Part shown: positions 18,009 to 27,153 of the stretch, in pieces
How positions within the stretch are numbered: the first letter of the stretch is position 1
Layout of the letters: the number at the start of each line of letters is the position of its first letter
Assembly (NCBI GenBank): GCA_910589045.1
Contig: CAJUSH010000007.1
Span: 1 to 64,000 of the forward strand
Direction: 5' to 3'
DNA: 64,000 nt
From: an uncultured Eubacterium sp.
Lineage (GTDB): Bacteria; Bacillota_A; Clostridia; Lachnospirales; Lachnospiraceae
Translations under genes and position numbers: made by a program
The notes under the pieces: model-generated
Databases searched by the model: none
The model's input: the letters and a program-made list of their open reading frames with translations, nothing else
What the model was told of the DNA's origin: nothing

Positions 18009-18527
18009 TCAGAAAGCCTTCTTGACCTCTGCGAAACTTATTTCTACCGGTGTTTCGCGACCGAATAGATCAACATTGATTGTCACGATCTGCTTATTAT
18101 GATTCATTGACTGAATTACGCCAATCGTGTCCTTCCAGACACCACCAATGACGGTAACCGTATCGCCCTCTTCAAAGTCAACTGTCACGCCCTCCGTCTT
18201 GATTCCAAGGTTTCGCATCTCGATGTCGGTCAGCGGAATCGGCTTGGAGCCCGGCCCTACAAAGCCTGTCACACCGCGGGTATTTCTGACGACATACCAG
18301 GTGTCATCGTTCATGATCATATTGATCAGCACATAGCCGGGGAACATCTTCTTCTGAACCTGTTTCTTCACACCGTTCTTCATCTCTGCAACATCCAGCA
18401 TCGGAACCCGAACCTCTAAAATCTGATCCTCCAGATGACGGTTTTCAATTGTCTTGTCAATATTAGCCTTTACCTTATTCTCATAGCCCGAATAGGTATG
18501 CACGACATACCAGTTTGCATCTGCCAT
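18009..18527 (-). CDS. nusG: Transcription termination/antitermination factor NusG
   Basis: 172 residues. The N-terminal NGN domain (WYVVHTYSGYENKVKANI, MFPGYVLINM, VRNTRGVTGFVG) binds the RNA polymerase clamp. The C-terminal KOW domain (FEEGDTVTVIGGVWKDTIGVI) contacts Rho or S10. Located between secE and rplK as usual. Start at ATG 18527 with GAGGTGACAGT upstream. Confidence 0.98.
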   Translation of the reverse strand: MADANWYVVHTYSGYENKVKANIDKTIENRHLEDQILEVRVPMLDVAEMKNGVKKQVQKKMFPGYVLINMIMNDDTWYVVRNTRGVTGFVGPGSKPIPLTDIEMRNLGIKTEGVTVDFEEGDTVTVIGGVWKDTIGVIQSMNHNKQIVTINVDLFGRETPVEISFAEVKKAF

Positions 18528-18545
18528 ACTGTCACCTCATTCTTC

Positions 18546-18752
18546 CTATAATCCAACCAGGAAATTCACGCCATACTGAATGATGAAATCCAGGATTGCG
18601 ATAATCAGACCTAAGATAATTGACGTGATAACAACTGCTGTTGTCTCCTTGGCAACGTTCTCTTTTGTCGGCCAGATAATCTTACGAAATTCTGCCTTCA
18701 GACCTGTGAACCAACTTGTTTTGTGGGTTTCGATATTTTTCTCTGCTCCCAT
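18546..18752 (-). CDS. secE: Preprotein translocase subunit SecE
   Basis: 68 residues with one C-terminal membrane segment (about residues 40-66) and the conserved amphipathic WFTGLKAEFRKIIWPTKENV stretch before it. Small stabilising subunit of the SecYEG channel. Lies 18 bp upstream of nusG, so cotranscribed with it. Confidence 0.95.
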   Translation of the reverse strand: MGAEKNIETHKTSWFTGLKAEFRKIIWPTKENVAKETTAVVITSIILGLIIAILDFIIQYGVNFLVGL

Positions 18753-18806
18753 GTTATCACTTCCTTTGCTCAGTCTCGGTTTTTTGAATAGAAATAGAAT
18801 ACAAAA

Positions 18807-18956
18807 TTATTTTGTTTCCTTATGCATCGTATGCTTTCTGCAAAATCTGCAATACTTCTTTGTCTCCATTCTGTCCGGGTGAGTCTTTTTGTCTTTCGTC
18901 ATGTTGTAATTACGCTGCTTGCATTCTGTACATGCTAAAGTAATTCTTGTGCGCAC
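18807..18956 (-). CDS. rpmG: 50S ribosomal protein L33 (zinc-ribbon form)
   Basis: A short gene of 49 codons with a GTG start at 18956, supported by GGAGG eight bases upstream. The product begins MRTRITLACTECKQRNY and has two CxxC pairs (CTEC and CRFC), so it is the zinc-binding C+ form of L33. First gene of the rpmG-secE-nusG-rplKAJL operon, 37 bp after a spacer that follows the promoter at 19027. Confidence 0.95.
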   Translation of the reverse strand: MRTRITLACTECKQRNYNMTKDKKTHPDRMETKKYCRFCRKHTMHKETK

Positions 18957-19026
18957 AACTTCCACCTCCGTTACTTTCTACTTGATTTTAGGCATAAAAA
19001 AAAAGACCTACTTCCATCGCAAGCAT

Positions 19027-19055
19027 AATATAGCACGATTATTTGCAAGCGTCAA
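19027..19055 (-). promoter_or_regulatory. Sigma-A promoter of the rpmG-secE-nusG-rplKAJL operon
   Basis: Minus strand TTGACG (19050-19055), 17-nt spacer, TATATT (19027-19032). It drives the whole ribosomal/translocation unit and lies back to back with the sigma-28 promoter of the FliD-like gene. Confidence 0.85.
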
Positions 19056-19085
19056 TATTTTTTTACAATATTTTCACAAAAGTTC

Positions 19086-19112
19086 TTAATTTATGCGTAC
19101 TTTTGCCGATAT
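19086..19112 (+). promoter_or_regulatory. Sigma-28 (SigD) promoter of the FliD-like gene
   Basis: TTAA (19086-19089; consensus TAAA), a 15-nt spacer, and GCCGATAT (19105-19112), a perfect -10 for the flagellar sigma factor. The leader to ATG 19250 is about 130 nt. Confidence 0.8.
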
Positions 19113-19182
19113 CATAAATATGACGGATTAGAAACGATTATTGTCTGCAGCTTATATGGGCAATTTCATCCGCTCCGGCATC

Positions 19183-19220
19183 GATAAATGGATTTATCAT
19201 TCCCCTACGCCTGCGGCGTA
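19183..19220 (+). promoter_or_regulatory. Leader hairpins of the FliD-like gene; first with GGA in the loop
   Basis: GATAAA-TGGA-TTTATC (19183-19198) displays GGA in a tight loop, a CsrA-type recognition element. A second perfect hairpin, TACGCC-TGC-GGCGTA (19206-19220), sits just before the AAAGGAGGGG ribosome site. Structures are visible; CsrA binding is inferred. Confidence 0.45.
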
Positions 19221-19249
19221 TATTTCATGGAAGAAAGGAGGGGAGACAT

Positions 19250-20575
19250 ATGTCAGGTAATGTCACGTCCGTTGTCCACAATCAGATGGTCAGCATGTAC
19301 GGCGTTTCTTTAGGTACGAGTAATAAGTATGATTCGCACAAGCGCAGCGAGCTGCGCAAAACCTATAACAGTATCATCCAAACAAATAAAACGTCTCCTC
19401 TGTACAAAATTAAAGGGGGCAGAGGCGTCTGCAAATTTGCAATTGACATCAAGGAACAGGCACATTCCATTAAAAATGTGGTGGCCTCGCTGTCCGAAAA
19501 CGGCGAGGGCATTGAGAGTGCCTTTGACAAAAAGGTTGCTACGACGAACGATCCCGACGTTGTGACTGCCGAGTATATCGGCAGCGACGAGGACACTGCG
19601 TCCCCGCAGACCGCCGATTTTCTGCTGGAGGTTCAGCAGCTGGCGACCCCCCAGGTGAATACCGGTCATTTTCTGCGCCGCGCCGGCCATGATTTTAAGG
19701 CGGGCAGCTACAGCTTTGATCTGAACACAAACACGATGTCCTACGAATTTCAGTACAATGTGACCGACGACAACACCAACGAGGAAGTTTTAAACAAGCT
19801 GCGCAAGCTGATCAACAATGCAAACATCGGCCTGCAGTCGGAGCTTGTCAGTGACGCTCATGGTACGAGCAAGGCATTGCAGATCGAATCAAGGCAGACG
19901 GGTCTTGACGAGGGCGAAACCTATCTCTTTAATATCATACCGTCCCGCGACAGGCAGTCGCAGGAAGCGATGCGTATACTGGGAATCAACGAGATTACTT
20001 CACCCGCAGAAAATTCAACCTTTCTGCTGAACGGCACGCCCCATTCGTCCTATTCCAATACGTTCACAGTCAACAATATGTTTTCCGTAACGTTAAACGG
20101 TGTAAGCCAGCCCGGTCGTCCTGCAACGGTCGGCTTCAAGCCCAGCACCGATGCCGTAGCGGATAATATTGAGACCCTGGTCGGCGCGTACAACGGCATC
20201 ATCGATACCGCACACCGCTATACGGGCCGGCAGGAATCGAGCGACAAGCTGTTAAAGGACATGAGCAGCATCACCCGGGGCTTTACGAACGATTTTTCCC
20301 GAATGGGATTGAACCGCGAGGAGGACAGCACCCTTTCGGTTGACCGTCCGGTGCTCACCAACGCCATCAGCGGCTCCGAAGCCGCCCATACGTTCGAGGT
20401 GCTCAATAATTTCCGCGACACCCTCGGCAAAAAGGCGAATCAGGCGTCCATCGATCCGATGAACTATGTGAACAAAACACTTGTCACCTACAAGCATCCG
20501 GATACGAATAAAAATTTTGCCACGCCCTATATTTCCAGCGTGTATTCCGGTATGATGATGGATCAGTCCTTTTAA
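19250..20575 (+). CDS. Orphan FliD-like (flagellar cap-like) protein
   Basis: A 441-residue protein I assign to the flagellar cap/hook-associated group by pattern. A central ADFLLEVQQLATPQVNTG resembles the FliD N-domain strand (YTVxVxQLA). FLLNGTPHSSYSNTFTVNN followed by FSVTLNGVSQPG and ADNIETLVGAYNGIIDTA resembles the FliD core. It lacks the canonical N-terminal coiled segment and is half the length of the main FliD at 44069. It is driven by a sigma-28 promoter, has a GGA-loop leader hairpin and a strong terminator, and faces the glycosylation island. Possibly a second cap or a filament accessory protein. The function is inferred. Confidence 0.6.
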   Translation: MSGNVTSVVHNQMVSMYGVSLGTSNKYDSHKRSELRKTYNSIIQTNKTSPLYKIKGGRGVCKFAIDIKEQAHSIKNVVASLSENGEGIESAFDKKVATTNDPDVVTAEYIGSDEDTASPQTADFLLEVQQLATPQVNTGHFLRRAGHDFKAGSYSFDLNTNTMSYEFQYNVTDDNTNEEVLNKLRKLINNANIGLQSELVSDAHGTSKALQIESRQTGLDEGETYLFNIIPSRDRQSQEAMRILGINEITSPAENSTFLLNGTPHSSYSNTFTVNNMFSVTLNGVSQPGRPATVGFKPSTDAVADNIETLVGAYNGIIDTAHRYTGRQESSDKLLKDMSSITRGFTNDFSRMGLNREEDSTLSVDRPVLTNAISGSEAAHTFEVLNNFRDTLGKKANQASIDPMNYVNKTLVTYKHPDTNKNFATPYISSVYSGMMMDQSF

Positions 20576-20590
20576 TCCTATGATAAACGA

Positions 20591-20631
20591 TGCCGCCGAA
20601 GAACAGTCAGGTTCTCCGACGGCAGTTTTTT
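20591..20631 (+). terminator. Terminator of the FliD-like gene
   Basis: TGCCGCCGAAGAAC pairs with GTTCTCCGACGGCA (two mismatches) across a 6-nt loop and is followed by six T. The T-run touches the stop codon of the convergent glycosyltransferase gene. Confidence 0.8.
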
Positions 20632-21790
20632 ATGCATTTATATAACGGAGCATCTCTTCTATGCGCCGCTCATAGCTGTGTTCTCTGCGAACCGTCTCAA
20701 AGCCATGGGCCGCGATCGCCGCGCGCTCCGTCTCATGCGACAGGTAATAGGCCGCCAGCTCCGACAGCTCCCGCGTATCCTCAAAGCAGACAAAATCCTT
20801 TCTGTGCTCCAGATAATCCGGAAGCTCTGCCTGGTAGTTCGTGAGCAGAAAGCCCCCCGCACCGAGGACGTCCCATACCCGCAGAGGGATTCCGGTCACG
20901 ATATTCGGTATCGTGAAGTTTAAGTTAATCTTACTCATCCGAAAGACCTTCGGCATCTCGGTCCAGTAATCCACGCCGCCCCGGTACGTCACATTCAGCA
21001 GGTCCGACGTGTCGCTGTTTGTGTAGATCGTCACCTGATGGCGTTTTCCAAGTTCAAGCAACGCCTGTCTCCGCTGTCTTTTTGCAACCTGAAAACCGAG
21101 CACTGTCGTTGAAAATATAAGTCCTAAATTCGAAAAAGACCGTTCCGACTTGTCTAATCGGTAATACTCCTCAAGCTCCGCCAGTATATCCGGCTGCAGA
21201 AGATCCTCAATAATGTTTCCGCCGCTGATCTCCATCTGTGCACGGATCACCGCCTCGAAATACCCCTGGAGAAAATCCGGCATGCGATCCTTCATCCGGT
21301 CATAGCTGTTGCGCTCATACAGGCTTCCCACAAAGGCAATCTCATTTTCATAAGCGTTCAGGTCCGCCGCCTGCTCCAGCACATGCCCGATCCTTCCCGT
21401 ATCTACCGCCAGCGGCAGGTGCCGGATATGTGCGCAGCCCATCCCTCGAAATTCCAGGTAATTCGTCCGGTCAAAGCAAAAGATATAATTGCAGGAATTG
21501 TAAATGGATTCGTGGTACATGCTGATCAGCGGATTGTCGCACGTCCAGCTCACGTATCGCACTCCGCAGCTTTCGCAGGCATCCGAAACCACCCCGAAGT
21601 AATTCATCGTGAACACAAAATCATAGCCCCCGGCGCACAGACGTTTCCGAAGCAGCTCGAAAAACACCTCATCCTCATCATAATTGTCCAGATGATATGC
21701 AAGCTCCTCCACCGTATGTCCCAGACGCTTAAATGTCTCAATTACGTCAATGTAATTATATGCCTTCCAGCGGTAAATCAGTATTTTCAT
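20630..21790 (-). CDS. CgeB-type glycosyltransferase (last gene of the island)
   Basis: A 386-residue GT-B glycosyltransferase of the CgeB/spore-maturation-protein group. The N-domain has IYRWKAYNYIDVIETFKRLG and WTCDNPLISMYHESIYN. The C-domain signature is FRMSKINLNFTIPNIVTG then GIPLRVWDVLGAGGFLLTNY, followed by YYLSHETERAAIAAHG. ATG 21790 is preferred (CAGGAGAGCG upstream) although the frame stays open another 132 bp. It is one of four such proteins sharing the KINLN ... GIPLR ... GGF motif in this island (with those at 38187, 39498 and 40737). Sugar and acceptor are unknown; the neighbourhood suggests flagellin glycan assembly. The 128-bp gap upstream is GC-rich and shows no clear signal. 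Confidence 0.78.
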   Translation of the reverse strand: MKILIYRWKAYNYIDVIETFKRLGHTVEELAYHLDNYDEDEVFFELLRKRLCAGGYDFVFTMNYFGVVSDACESCGVRYVSWTCDNPLISMYHESIYNSCNYIFCFDRTNYLEFRGMGCAHIRHLPLAVDTGRIGHVLEQAADLNAYENEIAFVGSLYERNSYDRMKDRMPDFLQGYFEAVIRAQMEISGGNIIEDLLQPDILAELEEYYRLDKSERSFSNLGLIFSTTVLGFQVAKRQRRQALLELGKRHQVTIYTNSDTSDLLNVTYRGGVDYWTEMPKVFRMSKINLNFTIPNIVTGIPLRVWDVLGAGGFLLTNYQAELPDYLEHRKDFVCFEDTRELSELAAYYLSHETERAAIAAHGFETVRREHSYERRIEEMLRYINA

Positions 21791-21918
21791 CGCTCTCCTG
21801 CCCCATTTCCTCATTATAACTCCGCACCGCCGACCGCCTCTTTCGCAGCCGTGCTGCACGTCCCCCGGCTTTTGCGCAGGGCAGACGCCGCGCGTCCCGG
21901 GCACAGGCCCCGCAGGCA

Positions 21919-24018
21919 TCACAGCAGCGTCAGCAGATCCTCGTGCAGCTCCCTTGCCCGCACCTGCCAGGTATGCCCGAGAAGCGCCTTTTCCCTGCCC
22001 CTGTCCGCAATCTGCTGCATACGCTTCGGATTTGCGAGCAGCTCCTTTACCGTCCGGGGAAGCGCGTCGATCTCATCCAGCTCAAACATTACCAGTTCCG
22101 CATCCGGATTGTCGATATCGCCGCAAAACTCCTCCTTCATATAGACGGAGCTGTCGGAAAGTGCAACGGCCCCGGCAAGCATCCCGTTAAATACCCGATC
22201 GTGCGTCCCGTCCTTAAACCAGGTCATCGTGCTGAGCACGATTTTTGCATCCTGCATCTGCTCCACAACAGCATCTGCCGAAATGCGTCCGCCAAAGTAT
22301 ACGTTCGGCAGGGAAAGCCACGCACAGTCCTCCCAGCCAATGCCGTAAAGCGTAACCGAAATACCCGCCTCCACCAGGGAGCGGACTGCTGCCTCTCGAA
22401 AATAAGAGACTGCAAGCAGATCAATATAATGTACTTTTTCAATAAAATCACAAAGTTCAGCCTCACTTAATTGTACCCGGGACCTTAAAAGCGCCTCCTC
22501 AACGGCCTGCTCCGTCGTCTTTTGCGGATGTGCAATCAGATCCTCATACGCCAGATCGGCAATTTTTTTTGCATCAAAAGCATACTGCGAGAAATCCGGC
22601 ATCATCTGATCGGCAAAAGGACGTGACAATCCTCCCGCATAAATTACGTCAATGGAACGCTCCTCCATTGGCTTCGGTACAATGTGAAGATCCTTTCCCG
22701 CATGGGCTAAAAATCCGGTAATCGGAATCTGCGGATAAAAGCGCTGCACGTAGCGCATATGGTTTTTATCCGGACAGAGCACAGCCGCATCTCTCGGGGA
22801 CGCATCCAATGCCGCCTTATGGCAAAACGGATGATCCATCAGGATATTCACGCAAAAGATACCCAGCTCATCCCATATATTTTTTCCCTCCACAAGCTCC
22901 ATGTTATAGCCGAGATTGTTCAGGGTAATAACGGCCGTCACCTTCTGTTTGATAAACTCGGCCAGCCGCGCCAGGCTTTTTTGCATGTCGCGGGAGTCAA
23001 ACTCCATCGTCTCATACCCCAGCTCCCGGAAAGCGGGAATCAGCTCATAGGTAAAGATATCCAGCTTATCATAAACACCGGTCATGAATATGAGCCGTCC
23101 CTTCACGGCCTCGTCCGGCAAGAATTTTGCCTTCGCCTCCCGAAACGCCTGATCAAAGATTTCATAGCAGCCTGCCGGCGGCCGATCGGTGCGCTGCGGC
23201 TTTGTCTCCCCGAGATAGTGGATCACGTGCGCTTCCTCATAGATGGCCTGCGTCATTTCATAGAAATCCTCCGGATGCGCGTCAACCTCCGAAAGCTCTT
23301 CACGGTAAAGGGGAAGAAGCCTTCCGGAATCTACATCCTCCTTCCTGCAGATATAGGTTAAAGGCGCGCAATTGTACAGATGCCACGGGACGAGCTTCAC
23401 CCTTCCCTCCAGCATCGCATTTAACGCATCCTGATCCTCCCACAAAAGCAGCGCTTCATTTTCGTAGATGTAATCTAAAATCTCAGGTGCATACTTGTTT
23501 TCGCGAAACCATGCAAGGTTAAAGAGCATGACACCCGCGTTAAAATACTGATTCACATGCTGCATCTGCAGCCTTCTTTCGCTTTGCTGCGTCACACCAA
23601 ACACATAGCCGTAAATATCCGGGCACGCGGCGGCGGCACATCCCTCAAGATCAGTCTCATACAGCGCATCTAACGGCTTTTTTACGATCATATCTACATC
23701 AAGATATAAGATGCGCTCCAGCTCTGCCGGAAGCAGGTCAAGTGCAACAATACGAAAATAAGTTTCAATTGGTAATTTTTCCGTTTCCCTCAAGCCGGAT
23801 GTCAGCTCCGGTGTCAGGCGGGTCGCAAACAGCCGTTTGAACGGATACTGCGTACAGAGGCATTGCAGGTCCTCCGTATCGGCATCCGACAATTCCCGGT
23901 GAAACAGATAGATGTCCACGTCATCCTTCTGCTGTGTAAATAACGAATGCAGCAGAAGCTTCGTATAATCCATATATTTTTTATTTGAAACAATTAAAAT
24001 ATTCAAAATAACCCCCAT
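21919..24018 (-). CDS. Two-domain glycosyltransferase: GT8 fused to CgeB-type module
   Basis: A 699-residue fusion. Residues 1 to about 290 form a GT8 (LgtC/glycogenin-like) domain with the DxD motif in RILYLDVDMIVKKPLDALY, FNAGVMLFNL and a late HYLGETKP. The second half (from about residue 330) is a CgeB-type GT-B domain: GVYDKLDIFTYELIPAF, NNLGYNMELV, MDHPFCHK, CPDKNHMRYVQRFYP, TWFKDGTHDRVFNGML. This half is a close paralogue of the separate protein at 25944. ATG 24018 is preferred over an upstream in-frame Met because CGGAGAA precedes it and it avoids overlap with the previous gene. Such a protein may add two sugars in sequence. Confidence 0.8.
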   Translation of the reverse strand: MGVILNILIVSNKKYMDYTKLLLHSLFTQQKDDVDIYLFHRELSDADTEDLQCLCTQYPFKRLFATRLTPELTSGLRETEKLPIETYFRIVALDLLPAELERILYLDVDMIVKKPLDALYETDLEGCAAAACPDIYGYVFGVTQQSERRLQMQHVNQYFNAGVMLFNLAWFRENKYAPEILDYIYENEALLLWEDQDALNAMLEGRVKLVPWHLYNCAPLTYICRKEDVDSGRLLPLYREELSEVDAHPEDFYEMTQAIYEEAHVIHYLGETKPQRTDRPPAGCYEIFDQAFREAKAKFLPDEAVKGRLIFMTGVYDKLDIFTYELIPAFRELGYETMEFDSRDMQKSLARLAEFIKQKVTAVITLNNLGYNMELVEGKNIWDELGIFCVNILMDHPFCHKAALDASPRDAAVLCPDKNHMRYVQRFYPQIPITGFLAHAGKDLHIVPKPMEERSIDVIYAGGLSRPFADQMMPDFSQYAFDAKKIADLAYEDLIAHPQKTTEQAVEEALLRSRVQLSEAELCDFIEKVHYIDLLAVSYFREAAVRSLVEAGISVTLYGIGWEDCAWLSLPNVYFGGRISADAVVEQMQDAKIVLSTMTWFKDGTHDRVFNGMLAGAVALSDSSVYMKEEFCGDIDNPDAELVMFELDEIDALPRTVKELLANPKRMQQIADRGREKALLGHTWQVRARELHEDLLTLL

Positions 24019-24037
24019 TTCTCCGTCCCGGGCGGAT

Positions 24038-24979
24038 CTATGCGTATAATCCCAGATTATAAATTTTCCATTCCTCGTACTGCGCACCGTTATAATACAA
24101 GGCAGCCTCACTGCCGCCGCAGTTTCCGGCCAGAAGCCCCGCACACTGCGACAGCAAAATAATCGAGCTTAAATATTCCCGGCCGCGCATAAAATTCTGC
24201 GAAGGATCGGCTTCATAGACATCCGTAAGAAAAGCCTCACCCTTTTGCTCCGATATATGTGCGTATTCCCGATCCAGATAATGCCGTTCATTTTTGATGA
24301 CCTGGCCCGGAAATTCCCGGTCGAACCGCTCTGCAATCGCCGCTTCCTCCGTGGCGAGATAAATATACGGACAATGCAGCCGCTCCATCATTTCCCCCGC
24401 ATCCGCAAGAATCTGCGTAAGCGACGGCTGAATCGGATGCCCCTTCAGCCTGGTACGCACCATGTCCGTTCCCCGGCAGAGCACGCCCAGCACACGCTTT
24501 CCCCGAATCAGCGCCTGATATTCCTGCCCGATATAGGAGAAGCACTGATCATGGATGACAGCCAGCTCCTCGTAAAGCTTAGAAGCCAGTATCCGTTCGT
24601 GCTCCTGAAAGCATGCCTCATATCTCAGACCAGCCCAGACCGGATAAACGGCCTGCGTTTGTTCCGTTACCGGCAAAGTCCTGATATAATCCTCATACTC
24701 ATACAGCGGCTGGAAAAAATAGTCCTCCCAGTCAATCCACCCCTATGCGCGTTTCTCCCGATTGAGCTCTATGCGCGGAATGTAGCCGTCATACAGTATC
24801 CGCAGGGACTGCATGATCATGTCGTTCAAAAAACAAATATTAAAATACGGATAACGAAAGTTTCCTTCCCTTATGATTTTTATCCCTTTTGCAGTTCTGA
24901 TAAATTCCTCCTTATCAAACGCAAAACCAAACCGCACCATGTCATAATTTTCGGCCAGCTGCCGGTAAACCTGTCTCAT
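24038..24979 (-). pseudogene. Fucosyltransferase-like gene interrupted by an in-frame amber codon
   Basis: The frame runs from ATG 24979 (MRQVYRQLAENYD) to a TAG at 24743-24745. It then continues in the same frame (GWIDWEDYFFQPLYEYEDYI) to 24038, so about 314 codons are split by one stop. The 3' part has VLGVLCRGTDMVRTRLKGH, PIYLATEE-like and ISEQKGEAF segments and a GNCGGSEAALYY motif, typical of a family of bacterial glycosyltransferases with a NodZ/O-fucosyltransferase-like RGTD signature. The reading frame is intact on both sides, so this is a nonsense mutation, a sequencing error or a read-through gene. The downstream piece could restart at a TTG near 24676, but no ribosome site supports it. 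Confidence 0.65.
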
Positions 24980-25041
24980 CTATCTCATGCTTCCTTTTCT
25001 TAATCTCTCAGGCTTCCGGCGCATCTACTTAGCCCTGCCCT

Positions 25042-25929
25042 TCAGCCGCCTTCTTTTTCACGTTCTTCATCCCTCAGGATTCCGGCGCCTCCGCCAGACC
25101 CTGTCTTTTGCTCCTCATCCACGCGCTTCATAAGCAGCTCCAGATAATGCGCATGCCGTCCTGCTTTCTGTGCGTCCTCTAAAATCCGCCCGACACGGTG
25201 GTCAAAATTGCCGGTGGCAAGATAATCCTTCCAATAGCGGAACAAAATACGGCAGCTCGCATCCAGGTAATGCTCTGCCTGCAAGGACACGCTGCCCTCG
25301 GTATAACTTTTGTCAACCAGAACCTGGTTTACAAATGCCGCATAAAAAGCATTTCCCAGGCGGAGCGCCAGGTCATAATCCTCAAGCGCCCTCAAGCCTT
25401 CATCGAAAGCCCCGACCTCCTCCAGGCATTCCCGCCGGACAAGCAGCGCCGGGCAGTCCACCATATTTTCATGCAGGAGCTGCGCGTAGATATCCCCGCA
25501 CTTTTGCTCGAGGGGAATATGCTCCTGCGGCAAAACCGCAATCTGCCCTTCGCCAAAATCATATTGAACCTTATGGTAACAAAAGCCCGCCTGCTCCTTC
25601 TCAAGCTCCTCAACCTGAAGGCGCAGCTTTTCCGGCCGCCAATAATCGTCCGAATCCTGAAAAGCGACAAATACACCTGTCGCACACTGCAAGCCGTAGT
25701 TGCGTGCGCCCGCTGCTCCCCGGTTCTTTTCCGTTCTCACATAGCGAACCCGTTCATCTTTAACCGCCGCAACCAGAGATGAAGTCCCATCCGTTGAGCC
25801 ATCATCTGCAACAATCAGCTCCAGGTTTTCATAGGACTGTGCCAGCACGCTTCGGATCGCCCGCTCCAACACATATGCGCGATTGAACGTAGGTAAAATT
25901 ACACTCACCTTTTCTTTTTGAGCTGCCAT
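25042..25929 (-). CDS. GT2 family glycosyltransferase
   Basis: A 295-residue GT-A enzyme. The N-terminus is KVSVILPTFNRAYVLERAI, then LIVADDGSTDGT, NRGAAGARNYG and FQDSDDYW (DxD), followed by a variable acceptor domain. ATG 25929 is preferred because AGGGG lies upstream and because the longer frame would overlap the previous stop. It is 14 bp downstream of the CgeB-type gene in the same operon. The sugar is unknown. Confidence 0.85.
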   Translation of the reverse strand: MAAQKEKVSVILPTFNRAYVLERAIRSVLAQSYENLELIVADDGSTDGTSSLVAAVKDERVRYVRTEKNRGAAGARNYGLQCATGVFVAFQDSDDYWRPEKLRLQVEELEKEQAGFCYHKVQYDFGEGQIAVLPQEHIPLEQKCGDIYAQLLHENMVDCPALLVRRECLEEVGAFDEGLRALEDYDLALRLGNAFYAAFVNQVLVDKSYTEGSVSLQAEHYLDASCRILFRYWKDYLATGNFDHRVGRILEDAQKAGRHAHYLELLMKRVDEEQKTGSGGGAGILRDEEREKEGG

Positions 25930-25943
25930 AAGTAATATCCCCT

Positions 25944-27152
25944 CTAAAATGTCCCCGCAAGCACCCGCGCCCGCTGCTCCCATGTGTGCTCCTTCATCGC
26001 CTTTTTCCTTCCTGCATCCGCGATCCGCTGTGCCTGTGTAAGATTGCCCAGCAGCTCCTCCACAATCGCAGGAAGCTCACCGATCTCTTCCAGCTCAAAC
26101 AGCTCAACCTCCTCATGGTTCACAAACTGCTCCTTCATGTAAGCCGAGCTGTCCGATACAACCACCGCACCCGCAAGCATCCCGTTGAATACCCGGTCAT
26201 GACTTCCGTCCTTGAACCACGTCATCGTGTTGAGCACGATTTTACTGTGATACATGAGCGGCAGCACCTCGGGCGCCAGCACCTTGCCGCCCAGAACCAG
26301 ATTCGGATGGTCACACCAGTCCGTGCGCTCCCAGCCCTCACCGTAAACCGCGACCCGGATGCCATTTTCAACCAGCAACCGTACCGCCTGCTCCCGGAAA
26401 AAGGAAACCGCATAGGCATCCAGAAAACGAAACTGCGAGATATAGTCACCCAGCAGCTCCTCCGTAAGGGGAAGCTCCAGACTGGCGAAGTACTCCTCCA
26501 GCACATCCTCCGTCGTGCGCTGCGGATGGCGCACCAGCTCCTGGAGCACCTGACTGCACAGCTCCCCGGCATCAAAACCGCGAAACTGGTCAAAATCCGG
26601 AATTAAAAGCTCGATCCGGTACTTCGAAAGGCTTCCCGCGTACAGCACATCCACCGGACGCGCTTCCAGCGGAGGAACCGCCAGATCCCGCTCGTCAATC
26701 GCCGTTCCCCCGTGGGGAAGAAAGCGAGCCCAGGCAATATTTTTGAAAAATCGTCCCACATAAGCGACGTGGTTGCGGTCGATACAGTACAGCCGCGTCG
26801 TATCGGGCAGATGCCGGAGCTTATCCGCGTAGTGAAAGGGATGGTCCATCTGAATATCATAGTAGGGAATCCGATACTGCTCCCAGAGATTAAAGCCCTG
26901 ATCCTCACAGAGGTTATAGCCCATATTGTTGAACGTTATGCAGGCCGCCTCCTCTGACAGATCTCCCTCCTCCTTTTTCAGACAGGATACGCCAAGCAGC
27001 AGTGAGAGCTGCGTTAGGCTCTCCTCCATATGCTCCGCGTCAAGGCAAAACGTGACATAGCCCATGCGCTCAAATGCCTGCACCAGCTCATCCGTAAACA
27101 AATCCATCGTGTCGTAGATTCCCTTTATAAATATCAGCGTTCTGTGCTTCAT
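25944..27152 (-). CDS. CgeB-type glycosyltransferase (subtype with FKDGSHDRVFNG)
   Basis: 402 residues, a stand-alone version of the second half of the 699-residue fusion at 21919. Shared segments include GIYDTMDLFTDELVQAFE, FNNMGYNL, MDHPFHYADKL, CIDRNHVAYVGRFF, MTWFKDGSHDRVFNGMLAGA and DSSAYMKEQF. A recent duplication of this module is likely. It starts 1 bp after the stop of the upstream GT2-TPR gene, with GGGGAAATAGC before the ATG, so translation is probably coupled. Confidence 0.8.
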   Translation of the reverse strand: MKHRTLIFIKGIYDTMDLFTDELVQAFERMGYVTFCLDAEHMEESLTQLSLLLGVSCLKKEEGDLSEEAACITFNNMGYNLCEDQGFNLWEQYRIPYYDIQMDHPFHYADKLRHLPDTTRLYCIDRNHVAYVGRFFKNIAWARFLPHGGTAIDERDLAVPPLEARPVDVLYAGSLSKYRIELLIPDFDQFRGFDAGELCSQVLQELVRHPQRTTEDVLEEYFASLELPLTEELLGDYISQFRFLDAYAVSFFREQAVRLLVENGIRVAVYGEGWERTDWCDHPNLVLGGKVLAPEVLPLMYHSKIVLNTMTWFKDGSHDRVFNGMLAGAVVVSDSSAYMKEQFVNHEEVELFELEEIGELPAIVEELLGNLTQAQRIADAGRKKAMKEHTWEQRARVLAGTF

Positions 27153-27153
27153 G

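Noticed and set aside
18990..19000. Run of nine A as a phase-variable tract
   Set aside because: It lies in the untranslated leader of rpmG and not in a coding or contingency-type gene; the homopolymers seen in the glycosyltransferase genes are short.
24038..24676. A separate 212-codon gene beginning at a TTG
   Set aside because: No ribosome site, and the same frame continues upstream across the amber codon with family-like sequence; treated as one broken gene.
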